Origin: Halosimplex aquaticum
GTDB taxonomy: Archaea > Halobacteriota > Halobacteria > Halobacteriales > Haloarculaceae
Direction of reading: 5' to 3'
NCBI RefSeq assembly: GCF_028747785.1
Contig: NZ_CP118158.1
Coordinates: 1,612,001-1,676,000, forward strand
Length of the DNA: 64,000 nucleotides
A program made the position numbers and the translations under genes. This document shows positions 24,980 to 33,813 of the stretch, piece by piece (the first letter of the stretch is position 1; every line of letters starts with the position of its first letter). The notes under the pieces were generated by a model that worked only from the letters and a program-made list of their open reading frames with translations, was not told the DNA's origin and made no database searches.

Positions 24980-26546
24980 CCGTCTCGTATCGGTCGATCT
25001 CTTCCCGCGTTCGCGTTTCGTCCCAACCGAGTAGCGTCGCCATGTGGTCCGCGACCGTCTCCACCGCATCCCGTCCCTCGCAGGGCTCGAACCCGACTGT
25101 ACAGCGCATGAACAGCACGTCGGTCAGGCGGCGAGCGTACTCTTCCTCGACGGCGACGGTGACCTGAGCGAGGATATCGTCGGTGTGTTCACAGAGCGGT
25201 TCGGCGAGTCGAGGGTCCGCCGCGGCGCGTCGTTCGATCACCGTCGCCCGGCTACCGTACAGTGACGCGAGGTGGTCGGCCGTCGCCGTCGGGAGCTCGC
25301 CCTCCAGAGACGGTTCACCGCGACCGCCGGGGAGCGGTTCCTCGGCGGTTCGGCAGGACGAGTCGACGCCCAGGTACTCCGTGACCGCGTCGGTCGCGTC
25401 CTCGGCGGCAGCGCGGTACGGCGTTATCTTGGCTCCGACGAGCGAGAACAGCCCCGCGTAGGGGTAGCCGTGTTCGACGACCTCGTGGTCACGGGAAACT
25501 GCGGCCGAATCGGATGCACCCCCGGTGTCGTACAGCGGGCGGACGCCGGCATACGCGTACAGGACGTCGCTCTCGTTGAGGCCGGGGAAGAACCGACCGA
25601 CCTCGTCGAGGAGGTACTCGACGTCAGAGGCGGTCGCGTGGGCCTCGCGGGGGTCGCCGTCGTAGTCGGTGTCGGTCGTCCCGACGAGTGACTTCCCGTT
25701 CCAGGGGACGACGAAGACCACCCGCCCGTCGGTCGTCGGCAGTGTGACGGCGTCGTCGGTCAGCCGCGGAACGACGACGTGGATCCCCTTCGCCGGGCGG
25801 ACGAAGGTGTCGTCGGGGAGACCGGCGGCTACCTCCTCGGCCCACGGCCCGGCCGCGTTGACGACGGCCGAGCTTTCGATGTCGAACGTCTCCTCGGTGA
25901 GACCATCTTCGACGGTGAGACCGGCAACGGAGTCGCCGTCTGTCTCGACCGATTCAGCCGACGCGTGGTTCAGGACGTCGGCTCCGTTCGCGTCGGCGTC
26001 CATGACCGTCTCCAGACAGAGGCGTTCGACGAATTCGGCCTGCCGGTCGTAGTAGGCGAACCCGCCCTGGAGGCCCGTCTCGGGCAGGGCGGGTTCCGTA
26101 TCACGGAGCCGGGAGCGCGAGAGTCGTTCGTGGTTGGGCACCGTCTTCCCGTACGAGAGGGCGTCGTAGAGGGCCATCCCGAGGCGGAGTTTGAACCGGT
26201 ACGACCAGGACTCGTCGTACTGGGGGATGAGGAACCGCAGCGGGTCGACGAGGTGCGGGGCGATCTCGGCGAGCGTCTCTCGCTCCCGCGGACTCTCGAA
26301 GACGAGTCCGAAGTCGTACTGTTTGAGGTATCGCAGTCCGCCGTGGACGAGGCGCGTCGAGTACGCAGTCGTCCCGGACCCGAAATCGCTCGCCTCGACC
26401 AGTACGACGTCCAAGCCCCGCATGGCGGCGTCCCGCGCGACGCCCGCCCCCGCGACCCCGCCGCCGACGACGGCCACGTCGTATTCGGCCTCCCGGACCC
26501 GGTCGAGTGTCTTCGCGCGGTCAGTCGATGAGACTCGGTCCGACAT
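24924..26546 (-). CDS. FAD-dependent glycerol-3-phosphate dehydrogenase
   Basis: The 540-residue protein has the GlpA/GlpD FAD motif [20 protein letters not shown] at about residues 23-42, the active-site stretch [17 protein letters not shown], and [20 protein letters not shown]. The C-terminal domain follows the GlpD pattern. It oxidises glycerol 3-phosphate to dihydroxyacetone phosphate with electrons to quinone. Classical haloarchaeal glpABC clusters have a glpK and glpBC beside glpA; here no such neighbours exist, so this may be a stand-alone GlpD-type enzyme. The start at the ATG at 26546 gives an acidic N-terminus before the FAD motif. Confidence 0.88.
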   Translation of the reverse strand: MSDRVSSTDRAKTLDRVREAEYDVAVVGGGVAGAGVARDAAMRGLDVVLVEASDFGSGTTAYSTRLVHGGLRYLKQYDFGLVFESPRERETLAEIAPHLVDPLRFLIPQYDESWSYRFKLRLGMALYDALSYGKTVPNHERLSRSRLRDTEPALPETGLQGGFAYYDRQAEFVERLCLETVMDADANGADVLNHASAESVETDGDSVAGLTVEDGLTEETFDIESSAVVNAAGPWAEEVAAGLPDDTFVRPAKGIHVVVPRLTDDAVTLPTTDGRVVFVVPWNGKSLVGTTDTDYDGDPREAHATASDVEYLLDEVGRFFPGLNESDVLYAYAGVRPLYDTGGASDSAAVSRDHEVVEHGYPYAGLFSLVGAKITPYRAAAEDATDAVTEYLGVDSSCRTAEEPLPGGRGEPSLEGELPTATADHLASLYGSRATVIERRAAADPRLAEPLCEHTDDILAQVTVAVEEEYARRLTDVLFMRCTVGFEPCEGRDAVETVADHMATLLGWDETRTREEIDRYETVIDRRHVFEDDYGTRISM

Positions 26547-26707
26547 GGATTATCGTCCGCGGGCGACGGTCGTGGGCGTTCGCGGGAAGATATCCGCCTG
26601 TCGCCTCTTGTACTCGTCCGCGGGCAAGAGTCCGAGAGGCGGTCGACTCCGACACGCGATCGAAGAGTTCGACCGGTATCGGGCCGATATCGTCTGAGTT
26701 GCCCGGT

Positions 26708-28492
26708 TTATCCGGGGTAGTAGTACTCCCCGTCGGCTTTCTGCTCCCTGTCGAGTCGACTGCCGGGGTCGTTGACCCGTGGTCGACCGGTTCCCTCGTC
26801 GCGTCGGAACGTGATATCCAGCGACGACAGGAACGCGTTCATCCCCTCCCGCATCGACTGTGGCGGGGTCGCGTGTCCCCGCTCTCCGGGCGTCCCCTCG
26901 AAGACGACCAGGCGGTCTGCGATCCGGTCGACGACGAACAGGTCGTGGTCGACGACGAGGACGGGTCGTTCGGACCGGCCGGCAAACCGCCGGATCCGGT
27001 CGGCCAGCGTGACGCGCCGACCCACGTCGAGGAACGCCGACGGCTCGTCAAGGAGGTAGAGGTCCGCGTCTCGAGCGAAGCAGAGTGCGATCCCGACGCG
27101 TTGCAGTTCGCCGCCGGACAGCGCGTCTAGCGAACGGTCGTACAACTCCTCCAGGTCGAACGGGTCGCGTATTCGCGTCTGGAACCGCTGGGAGTGCAGG
27201 TCCGTCACCGCCGATAGCCGGTCGCGGACTGTCCCCTGTCCATCGGGGCTGATGTACTGTGGCTTGTACGAGACGGTCACGTCGTCGGGGACTATCCCCG
27301 CGCTGGGTTCGATGCTCCCCGCGAGCAGTTTGACGAACGTCGTCTTCCCGAGCGCGTTCTCGCCGACGATGCCGACGGTTTCACCGGCGTGGACCCGACC
27401 CGGGTCGACCGTCAGCGAAAACGCCGGAAACTCCGCTTCGAGCGTCGGATACTCTACGACCGGGTCGCCGCTCCGTCCGCCCCGCTCGGACGGCGACGGA
27501 AATTCGATGGCTTCCTCGCGGATCCGGACGTTCTCCTCCGACAGATAGCCGTCGAGAAACTGGTTGATCCCGGAACGCGTCGACAAGCGTCCGGAGACGA
27601 CCCCGAACCCGCCTGGCTCGCCGTAGATGACGTGGATCGCGTCCGCCAGCACGTCCAGCGACGCCAGATCGTGTTCGACTACGAGACCGGCCGCGTCCGC
27701 CTCCCGGACGCGCTCGCGGATCACCCGCGCGACCGTCAGTCGTTGCCCGGCGTCCAGAAACGACGACGGCTCGTCGAAAAGGTACAGGTCCGCGTCGGCG
27801 GCGAGCGTGGCAGCGACCGCGACCCGCTGGCGTTCACCGCCAGAAAGATCCGTTATCGGTCGATCGAGGAGCGAGCGCACGTTGAGGTCGTCGAGCAGCC
27901 GGTCCCGTACGCCCGAGCCGTCCGGTAACAGGTCGCGGGCCGTCCCCCCGCCGGCGTCCGATAGTTCGTCGACGCGCTGGTCCTTGTAGACCGTCTCGAC
28001 GTCGCTGTCGGCGAGTCGCTGGAGGTGCGTCTGGAGCGTTGTCCCGCGGAACGATTCGGCCGCGTGCTCCCAGTCGGTCTCGCCGGGGTCACCAAAGTTC
28101 GGAACAAGGTCACCCGCCAGGATCCGGAGGGCGGTGGTCTTCCCGACGCCGTTGCGACCTAGGAGGCCGACGACCGAACCCTCCTCGGGGATGGGTAACT
28201 CGTGCAGCCTGAAGCCGTTCTCGCCGTACTGGTGGACGAGTTGGCCCGACGCCGAGGGCAGCGGCACGATCCGGACGGCGTCGTTGGGGATTTTCTTCTC
28301 GATGAGCCTGTGCTCGGCCATCACTTTCGAGTCGTCGATGTGGAGTTCGCCGTCCTCGGTGACGTGGAAGCCCTCGCGGCCGGACCGGTTCAGCGGGTCG
28401 TACTTGACCGCGATGTCGCGTACCTCGTCAGTGACCTCGTCCTGGTCGATGACTGCGACGTACTCCTCGTCTCGCGAGTTGGGTGATGGCAT
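26708..28492 (-). CDS. ABCE1/RLI-like twin-ATPase without Fe-S cysteines
   Basis: The 594-residue protein has the layout of the ribosome-recycling ATPase ABCE1: an N-terminal ferredoxin-like region, NBD1 with Walker A GRNGVGKTT (about 112-120), signature LSGGERQR and Walker B LYLFDEPSSFLD, then NBD2 with GENALGKTT, LSGGELQR and LYLLDEPSAFLD. The N-terminal region aligns with the ABCE1 clusters domain (DPLNRSG and IPNDAVRIVPLP in place of CPxNRxG and CPFDAIxIxNLP), yet all eight cluster cysteines are replaced; the only Cys in the protein is in NBD2. It is therefore a divergent paralogue that cannot hold the two 4Fe-4S clusters. Its role in ribosome splitting is uncertain. Confidence 0.88.
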   Translation of the reverse strand: MPSPNSRDEEYVAVIDQDEVTDEVRDIAVKYDPLNRSGREGFHVTEDGELHIDDSKVMAEHRLIEKKIPNDAVRIVPLPSASGQLVHQYGENGFRLHELPIPEEGSVVGLLGRNGVGKTTALRILAGDLVPNFGDPGETDWEHAAESFRGTTLQTHLQRLADSDVETVYKDQRVDELSDAGGGTARDLLPDGSGVRDRLLDDLNVRSLLDRPITDLSGGERQRVAVAATLAADADLYLFDEPSSFLDAGQRLTVARVIRERVREADAAGLVVEHDLASLDVLADAIHVIYGEPGGFGVVSGRLSTRSGINQFLDGYLSEENVRIREEAIEFPSPSERGGRSGDPVVEYPTLEAEFPAFSLTVDPGRVHAGETVGIVGENALGKTTFVKLLAGSIEPSAGIVPDDVTVSYKPQYISPDGQGTVRDRLSAVTDLHSQRFQTRIRDPFDLEELYDRSLDALSGGELQRVGIALCFARDADLYLLDEPSAFLDVGRRVTLADRIRRFAGRSERPVLVVDHDLFVVDRIADRLVVFEGTPGERGHATPPQSMREGMNAFLSSLDITFRRDEGTGRPRVNDPGSRLDREQKADGEYYYPG

Positions 28493-29057
28493 TGGCGTTG
28501 TGAACTCCCGCCGTCGACCACGTGTTCGTCCGTTCAGTTCCGCTTCCCTCGGGCAAACGCGACGTCGAAGCGAAGATATCTCGTTGTACGGACCGGGGCC
28601 GTAAAAGCGTCGTCAGCGGTGACGGTCGAGCAGGTCAGCCGGGGCCTTCCAGTCGTTGTCGACGTCGACTCCGTCGCCCGACCCGCCAGCGATCCGCTAG
28701 GTGAGTACTGTGTTGGTCATGGGAAATGGGGTATCCCCGTATTGGATTTCATGTGGTGGATACGTATATCTCGCACTGGGAACATCTCCGAATTGGCGTT
28801 CATGACCGCTTTATCACGTGACTTCGGGATCGGCCAATCACGTGGACGACACCGGTATCAGATCTATCGCTCGACGTTCAGAACGACGCTGCGGACCCGT
28901 TTCCGCGTCCCCCGACGGTTTTCCGTTCCGGTCGGGTACCGCGGTCGACCGACGGCGCCCGTACCGACGGCAGTTTCCCGCGATTCCGTTTCTGTCTGCG
29001 GGGAGCTCGAAGCGATTTGGATGAACGCTTACGGTTTATGGGACCGTACCGACCAGT
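28493..29057. other. intergenic region, 565 bp, no gene recognised
   Basis: No frame here has convincing composition. A short leftward frame near 28620-28690 ending DNDWKAPADLLDRHR looks like a haloarchaeal C-terminus but has an in-frame stop close upstream, so at most it is debris. The region must hold divergent promoters for the ABCE1-like and SdhB genes. Confidence 0.45.
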
Positions 29058-29951
29058 ATGAGTTCCGCCGAACCGAAGGCGGAGGCCCGCGAGGAGACCG
29101 AAGACGAACGGGAGACGCCGAAAGAGTCCGGAAGCTCGTCAACTGGACGGTCGAGCCCCGAGGACGAGGTAGCCCGTCGTAAAACCGCTCGTGAACGGCG
29201 AACGGAGACCGAGACCGGCCGGCAGGTCCTGTTGAAGGTATTCAGATACGATCCGGAAGTGGAAGCGAAAGAGGAGCCGCGGTTCGACGATTTTCACGTC
29301 CCGTACAGTCGAGGAATGACGGTGCTGGACGCGCTGATCTACGCCCGGGACCACTACGACTCCTCGCTCACCTTCCGCCACTCCTGTCGACAGGCTGTTT
29401 GTGGTTCGGACGCCCTGTTCATCAACGGCCAGCAGCGGCTGGGTTGCCAGACGCAGATCGACGATCTCGACGAGCCTGTCCGGGTCGAGCCGCTCCCTCA
29501 TCAGGACGTAGTCAAGGACCTCGTCGTGGACATGGAGCACTTCTACGAGCAGATGCACGCCGTCGAACCGTACTTCCAGCCCGACGAACTACCCGACGGC
29601 GAATACGAGGAACAACGCCAGTCGCCAGAAAACCGCGAGACGATCAAGAAGTCCACCCGCTGCATCTGGTGTAGCGCATGTATGTCCTCGTGTAACATCG
29701 TCCAGGGCGACCAGTACTACCTTGGGCCCGCGCCGATCGTGAAGGGCTATCGCTTCTACATGGACGAGCGCGAGGGCGAGGAAGCGAAAGACCGGCGACT
29801 CGACATCCTGACCGAGGAGCACGGCGTCTGGCGGTGTCAGACGCAGTTCTCTTGTACGGAGGTCTGCCCGAAAGATATCCCGATCACCGAACACATTCAG
29901 GAGATGAAACGAGAAGGGATCAAACGCGACATACGGTTCTGGGAGGACTGA
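29058..29951 (+). CDS. sdhB: succinate dehydrogenase/fumarate reductase iron-sulfur subunit
   Basis: The 297-residue protein has three cluster motifs: 2Fe-2S CRQAVCGSDALFINGQQRLGC, 4Fe-4S CIWCSACMSSC and 3Fe-4S CQTQFSCTEVCPKD, as in SdhB. An acidic, Ser/Glu-rich extension of about 55 residues precedes the domain, usual in haloarchaea. The protein passes electrons from the flavoprotein SdhA to the quinone-binding membrane subunits. No sdhA, sdhC or sdhD gene is next to it, which is unusual for a complex II gene, so the rest may lie elsewhere or this may be a second SdhB. Confidence 0.92.
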   Translation: MSSAEPKAEAREETEDERETPKESGSSSTGRSSPEDEVARRKTARERRTETETGRQVLLKVFRYDPEVEAKEEPRFDDFHVPYSRGMTVLDALIYARDHYDSSLTFRHSCRQAVCGSDALFINGQQRLGCQTQIDDLDEPVRVEPLPHQDVVKDLVVDMEHFYEQMHAVEPYFQPDELPDGEYEEQRQSPENRETIKKSTRCIWCSACMSSCNIVQGDQYYLGPAPIVKGYRFYMDEREGEEAKDRRLDILTEEHGVWRCQTQFSCTEVCPKDIPITEHIQEMKREGIKRDIRFWED

Positions 29952-29996
29952 CCGCAACGCTTCCCGGGAGTATCGGTTAGTCGGCCGATTTCTCGG

Positions 29997-30158
29997 TCAT
30001 TCGTTGGATGAGGGGTGCCACGAGATGTCACCCCGGTCGACCGTAAACGGATAGTGGCCACACTCAGGGCAAGTCATGCGCTTCGCGCCCTCGTCGAAGT
30101 CGCGCTCGCCCATTCTGTGGCGGTGGCCGCACGAGTCACAGACGAGTCTAACAGGCAT
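29997..30158 (-). CDS. 53-residue zinc ribbon protein
   Basis: Starting MPVRLVCDSCGHRHRMGERD, it carries two pairs (CDSCGH and CPECGHYPFTVD), a zinc ribbon, and ends WHPSSNE. I chose the ATG at 30158 since upstream residues are basic and Pro/Arg-rich. Related small zinc-ribbon proteins are common in haloarchaea. It is downstream of and convergent with SdhB. Function unknown. Confidence 0.75.
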   Translation of the reverse strand: MPVRLVCDSCGHRHRMGERDFDEGAKRMTCPECGHYPFTVDRGDISWHPSSNE

Positions 30159-30299
30159 AGACTCCCCCGGACCTCCCGTCAAGTGCACCGACGCGCCGTC
30201 CGGAGAGCGATTCCCGGACCGGTCGTAGCGGTCCGGGCGGCGGCGTGGACCTGACACGCCGACGGCCGGCGACCGGGGTGGCGAGACGACCAGTCACGG

Positions 30300-30923
30300 T
30301 CAGAACGGAGCGTCCGTCGACCCGCGGCTGCTCCCCTCGTTTTGCATGGCCCGCTCCATCGGGGTCGAACCCACTTCCGGGCTGTCCTCGGGTTCGGCCT
30401 CGACGTCGCCGGTTTCGACGTAGGTCTCTTCGAGTTCGGCCAGCTGTGCGTTGATCTCCTCGCTCTTGTGGTGCATCGGGTCGGCCCGCACGCGCAGCAG
30501 GTCGTATTCGTGGCGCTCCGAGAGGCCGTTCCACGCACGGAACGACCCGATAGTGAGGGTATGGGTTTGCGGACAGAACGGCGTGGTCGGCGTAAACTCC
30601 GCCCGGAGCACTCGCTCGACGCCGTCGGCCTCGACGGCGTCGTCGGCCTCGGAATCCTCGACCGCGTAGCGGTAGCCGGCGTTCCTGTGGCGGGTGTCGA
30701 GGTTCAGCCGCGCGAGGTTGTAGTTGAACGTCATGTCGTAGACCTTTCGCTCTTCGAAGAGCTCGCGCGTCAGCCGATGGAACGCCGCGTGTTCGCGACC
30801 GGCGAGCACGTCGTGGTCCTCCAGAAACTCGTTGGGAAACGGTTCGTTCTCGATGTTGAACCGGTCGTAGGTCTCGAACAGGTCGTCGTCGCTGTCGCCG
30901 AACGGTGAAGGGAACCCGGGCAT
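30300..30923 (-). CDS. MIP18/DUF59-like protein with N-terminal extension
   Basis: The 207-residue protein has an N-terminal acidic region with LFETYDRFNIENEPFPNEF, then a C-terminal part resembling the MIP18 fold: EFTPTTPFCPQTHTLTIGSF (the TPTxPxC-type strand and turn), a helix, LLRVRADPMHHKSEEINAQL with the HxxxxxIN pattern. MIP18/DUF59 proteins take part in iron-sulfur cluster assembly and transfer. Start chosen at the ATG at 30923. A decayed partial copy lies at 2670-2843. Assignment is by motif only and should be treated as probable. Neighbour to a HemL fragment. Confidence 0.65.
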   Translation of the reverse strand: MPGFPSPFGDSDDDLFETYDRFNIENEPFPNEFLEDHDVLAGREHAAFHRLTRELFEERKVYDMTFNYNLARLNLDTRHRNAGYRYAVEDSEADDAVEADGVERVLRAEFTPTTPFCPQTHTLTIGSFRAWNGLSERHEYDLLRVRADPMHHKSEEINAQLAELEETYVETGDVEAEPEDSPEVGSTPMERAMQNEGSSRGSTDAPF

Positions 30924-31009
30924 GTCTCTCCGTACGGCGGCCAACAGGATACGGGTAGTCCCGGAGATATTCGTGTCACACTTTTCCCAGACGGTCTGGC
31001 ATGGAAACG

Positions 31010-31393
31010 TCAGGCCAGCGCGTGCTTGTAGGCCTCCAGCGTCCGGTCGATGTCGTCTTCGGTGTAAGCGGCGCTGACGAACTGGCTCTCGAACTGGTTG
31101 GGCGGAAGCAGAACGCCACGGTCCTTCGCGGCCGGTCTGAGCAGTCGCGCCCAGCGGTCCGCGTCCCGGCTCCGAACGTCCGCACCCGTTCGGGGGAACT
31201 GCTCGGTGTCTCCCGGGCCGCCAGCGAACAGGAGTTTGAACATCGAATCGATCCCGACGACCGTGTATTCGGACCCGCTGTCGGCGATGATCTCTTCCAG
31301 TCCCGATCGCAGGCAGTCACCCAGTGCGTATACCTGATCGTAACGGGGAATTCGGACCCGATTCACATCGGGAGAAGCCGGAAAGGCAGCCAT
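31010..31393 (-). pseudogene. 3' fragment of glutamate-1-semialdehyde aminomutase (HemL)
   Basis: The 127-residue frame matches only the C-terminal quarter of HemL: VGIDSMFKLLFAGGPGDTEQ, LLPPNQFESQFVSAAYTEDD and IDRTLEAYKHALA. The full enzyme is about 440 residues and needs the PLP lysine region, which is missing. The frame begins with an unrelated short stretch, so the 5' part was lost by deletion or rearrangement. HemL makes 5-aminolevulinate for tetrapyrroles; this piece cannot. The true hemL is presumably elsewhere. Confidence 0.85.
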
Positions 31394-31757
31394 CGCTCAT
31401 TATCATGCCATGGAATCGTCGGATACAAAAATCAAGGCCCGGCCGAAGTGACGTCGCACGGCGGTTTCTGGAGTCGTTGATCGTCACATCTACTGGACGA
31501 CAGCTGTTCGTTTTCTTTCTGCGGGTAGTCGGGCACCTGGTGGCAATTGTAACCGCCTTCCACGAGATTGCGAAGCCGTACTCGGCGGAATCTGAGATAT
31601 ACGCCGGTCCGAATCCATTCGTCGCAGTTCTGTTCAGTGGCTTTGGCTCCAAAGAACCCACTGTGCGCCTGTGTGTGGGAATAGGTTCGTGTCATAGACT
31701 GCTTCAAATACGGGGGACAAGGACAGCAATTTGAAGGGCTCATTCTTTGGTTTACCC
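31394..31757. other. 364-bp region with an IS-end-like sequence, no gene
   Basis: The missing 5' part of HemL is not here. At 31689-31701 the sequence GTGTCATAGACTG resembles the inverted-repeat core GTGTCATAGAA of the window's IS copies. Its position beside the HemL fragment suggests that a lost element took part in the truncation. Promoter of the symporter gene should lie at the right end. Confidence 0.4.
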
Positions 31758-33041
31758 ATGTACTCGACGCTCGGATCGGTCTGGCATCGGTATCGGTCAG
31801 TACCGCTGATCTATCGTATCACACTTGGGTTCATCCTCGGGTCCGCAGCGGGAATCACATTCGGTGAGCAGATGACAATTGTTGAACCGCTCGGAGACCT
31901 CTTCCTCCGGCTGCTCAACATGCTGGTAATCCCGATCATCGTCTTCACGCTGCTAACCGGGATCCGCCAGCTATCACCCGCTCGACTTGGCAGGATCGGT
32001 GGAACGACTGTCGGACTCTATGCAATAACGACCACCATTGCTGGCGTCATCGGACTTGTCGTCGCGAACGTACTTCAGCCCGGCCGTGGCGTCGAGTTTG
32101 CCGGTGGCGAAGCCGAGTCCCAGGCGCCTCCATCGATCTCCGAGGTCCTGCTCGGCATCGTCCCAAATAACCCGGTCACTGCAATGGCGGACGGTAATCT
32201 GCTCGCGACCGTCTTCTTCGTGATCGTCTTCGGAATTGCGCTTACGTACGTACGTGCCCAGCAGGACGACCTCGCAGACCGTGTCGACTCGGTGTTCGAG
32301 GTGTTCGAGGTTGGCGCCGAAGCGATGTTCGTCGTTGTACGTGGCGTTCTCGAATATGGCGTGATCGGGGTATTTGCACTCATGGCCGCCGGGATCGGTA
32401 CCGAAGGTATCGGCGTGTTCTCGTCGCTGGGCGAGCTGGTACTCGCCGTCACGATCGCAGTCGTCGTTCACATCGTGTTTACGTACCTCCTCCTGCTCAT
32501 GGGCCTGGTCGCGGGCGTTTCGCCGCTCGCTTTCCTCATCGGTGCGAAGGACGCAATGGTGACTGCGTTCGCGACTCGCTCCTCGAGTGGGACGCTCCCG
32601 GTAACGATGACCAACGCCGAAGAAGACCTCCGCATTGAGGAGCAGATCTACTCGTTCGCCCTCCCGGTTGGCGCCACAGCCAATATGGACGGTGCCGCCA
32701 TCCGACAGGCGATCACCGTCGTATTTGCTGCGAACGTGGTCGGCCAACCACTCGCTCTCTCGGAGCAAGTACTAGTGCTGGTCGTCGCCGTTCTCATCAG
32801 TATCGGCACCGCTGGGGTCCCCGGGGCAGGGATCGTCATGCTTACCGTCGTGCTCAATCAGGTCGGTCTGCCGCTTTCAGTGGTCGGGTTCGTCGCCGGC
32901 GTGGATCCGATCCTGGGCCGCATAGCGACGATGAACAACGTGACCGGTGACCTCGCAGTCTCGACTGTCGTCGGCAAATGGAACGATGCGATCGATTTCG
33001 ACAGCGGTGTCTGGACGAAAACGGTCACCGATGTCGGATAG
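31758..33041 (+). CDS. dicarboxylate/amino acid:cation symporter (DAACS family)
   Basis: The 427-residue membrane protein shows the GltP/DctA family hallmarks: FLRLLNMLVIPIIVFTLLTG, the serine-rich hairpin motif TRSSSGTLPVTM, GATANMDGAAIRQAI and MNNVTGDLAVSTVVG near the end (the substrate and cation site). About eight helices and two re-entrant hairpins are expected. It takes up glutamate or C4-dicarboxylates with Na+ or H+. I started at the ATG at 31758. It stands alone. Confidence 0.92.
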   Translation: MYSTLGSVWHRYRSVPLIYRITLGFILGSAAGITFGEQMTIVEPLGDLFLRLLNMLVIPIIVFTLLTGIRQLSPARLGRIGGTTVGLYAITTTIAGVIGLVVANVLQPGRGVEFAGGEAESQAPPSISEVLLGIVPNNPVTAMADGNLLATVFFVIVFGIALTYVRAQQDDLADRVDSVFEVFEVGAEAMFVVVRGVLEYGVIGVFALMAAGIGTEGIGVFSSLGELVLAVTIAVVVHIVFTYLLLLMGLVAGVSPLAFLIGAKDAMVTAFATRSSSGTLPVTMTNAEEDLRIEEQIYSFALPVGATANMDGAAIRQAITVVFAANVVGQPLALSEQVLVLVVAVLISIGTAGVPGAGIVMLTVVLNQVGLPLSVVGFVAGVDPILGRIATMNNVTGDLAVSTVVGKWNDAIDFDSGVWTKTVTDVG

Positions 33042-33098
33042 ATCGTCTCCAGCAACGACTGAACCCCGCGAGACAGATGGATATTGGGTCGATCGGCG

Positions 33099-33422
33099 TT
33101 AGACGTGGACCCGGACGACGTGCCCGCCACAGCCACACTGTTCGATGTATTCCCACTCGACCTCGTCGCCGAACTCGGCCGCGAGTTCGTCGAAGAGGAA
33201 CTCCGAGGGATGACCGTGGTTCGCGTGGGTGACGAGATTGACGTGGTTGCCATCCGCGGTGTGTTCGACGGCCTCTATTCCCTGCTGGACGACTAAGTCC
33301 CGGTCGTCGGCGTGCTCGGGCTTTTCGAGGTTCGCGGACCAGGAGTTGTCGTGCACGCTGTCGGTCACCGGTTCGGCGTCGTGGTCGTGATCGTGGTCGT
33401 GGTCGTGAGGGGTACTCGACAT
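33099..33422 (-). CDS. CGCGG-family rSAM-modified RiPP precursor (canonical)
   Basis: The 107-residue protein starts with an HD-repeat stretch (MSSTPHDHDHDHDHDAEPV), has SANLEKPEHADDRDLVVQQG and LVTHANHGHPSEFL and ends EQCGCGGHVVRVHV. The C-terminal CGCGG is the family-defining core, believed to be modified by a radical SAM/SPASM enzyme. The two rSAM genes begin 0.4 and 1.7 kb to the right, and the precursor is divergent from the first, so they form a probable biosynthetic locus. The product and its chemistry are unknown. Paralogues with CNCGG and CSCGG are at 20439 and 7368. Confidence 0.85.
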   Translation of the reverse strand: MSSTPHDHDHDHDHDAEPVTDSVHDNSWSANLEKPEHADDRDLVVQQGIEAVEHTADGNHVNLVTHANHGHPSEFLFDELAAEFGDEVEWEYIEQCGCGGHVVRVHV

Positions 33423-33813
33423 CAGTGTCCGGATCTATGTACTCGACCGATAAAAGGGCCGTCGCGATTCCAGGAAAGTGAGACTGTGATCGAGGACCTA
33501 GAATGCCGGGGGTCCGTGTTCAGTCATGACGGTCCCCCAGCGCCTGGTGGTCGAATTCGAGTCCGTATCGCTCGGCGTTCTCCGGACGCCGGCTCGCATC
33601 TACCTGTTGCCGGCACGGTGCCGCTGTATCACGGTATCGGTGACTTCTCGGGGTGGTCCGAAGTGCGTCGTGTGTCCGGTGTGGCGAACACCATCGACAA
33701 AACACTGGTAGGTCGCGACGCGAAACCCAGACCCAGGGAACCGGTGACCGTTTCCGAGGGACGGCCGATATCGTCCCTCGCGAACGCGCCGAGTCGACCG
33801 GCGGACACAGACC
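33423..33813. other. intergenic region between the RiPP precursor and the rSAM gene
   Basis: I see no convincing gene. Leftward frames here look partly protein-like (for example PENAERYGLEFDHQALG) but none has a clean start and end. The region probably contains divergent promoters for the precursor and the radical SAM gene. Confidence 0.4.
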
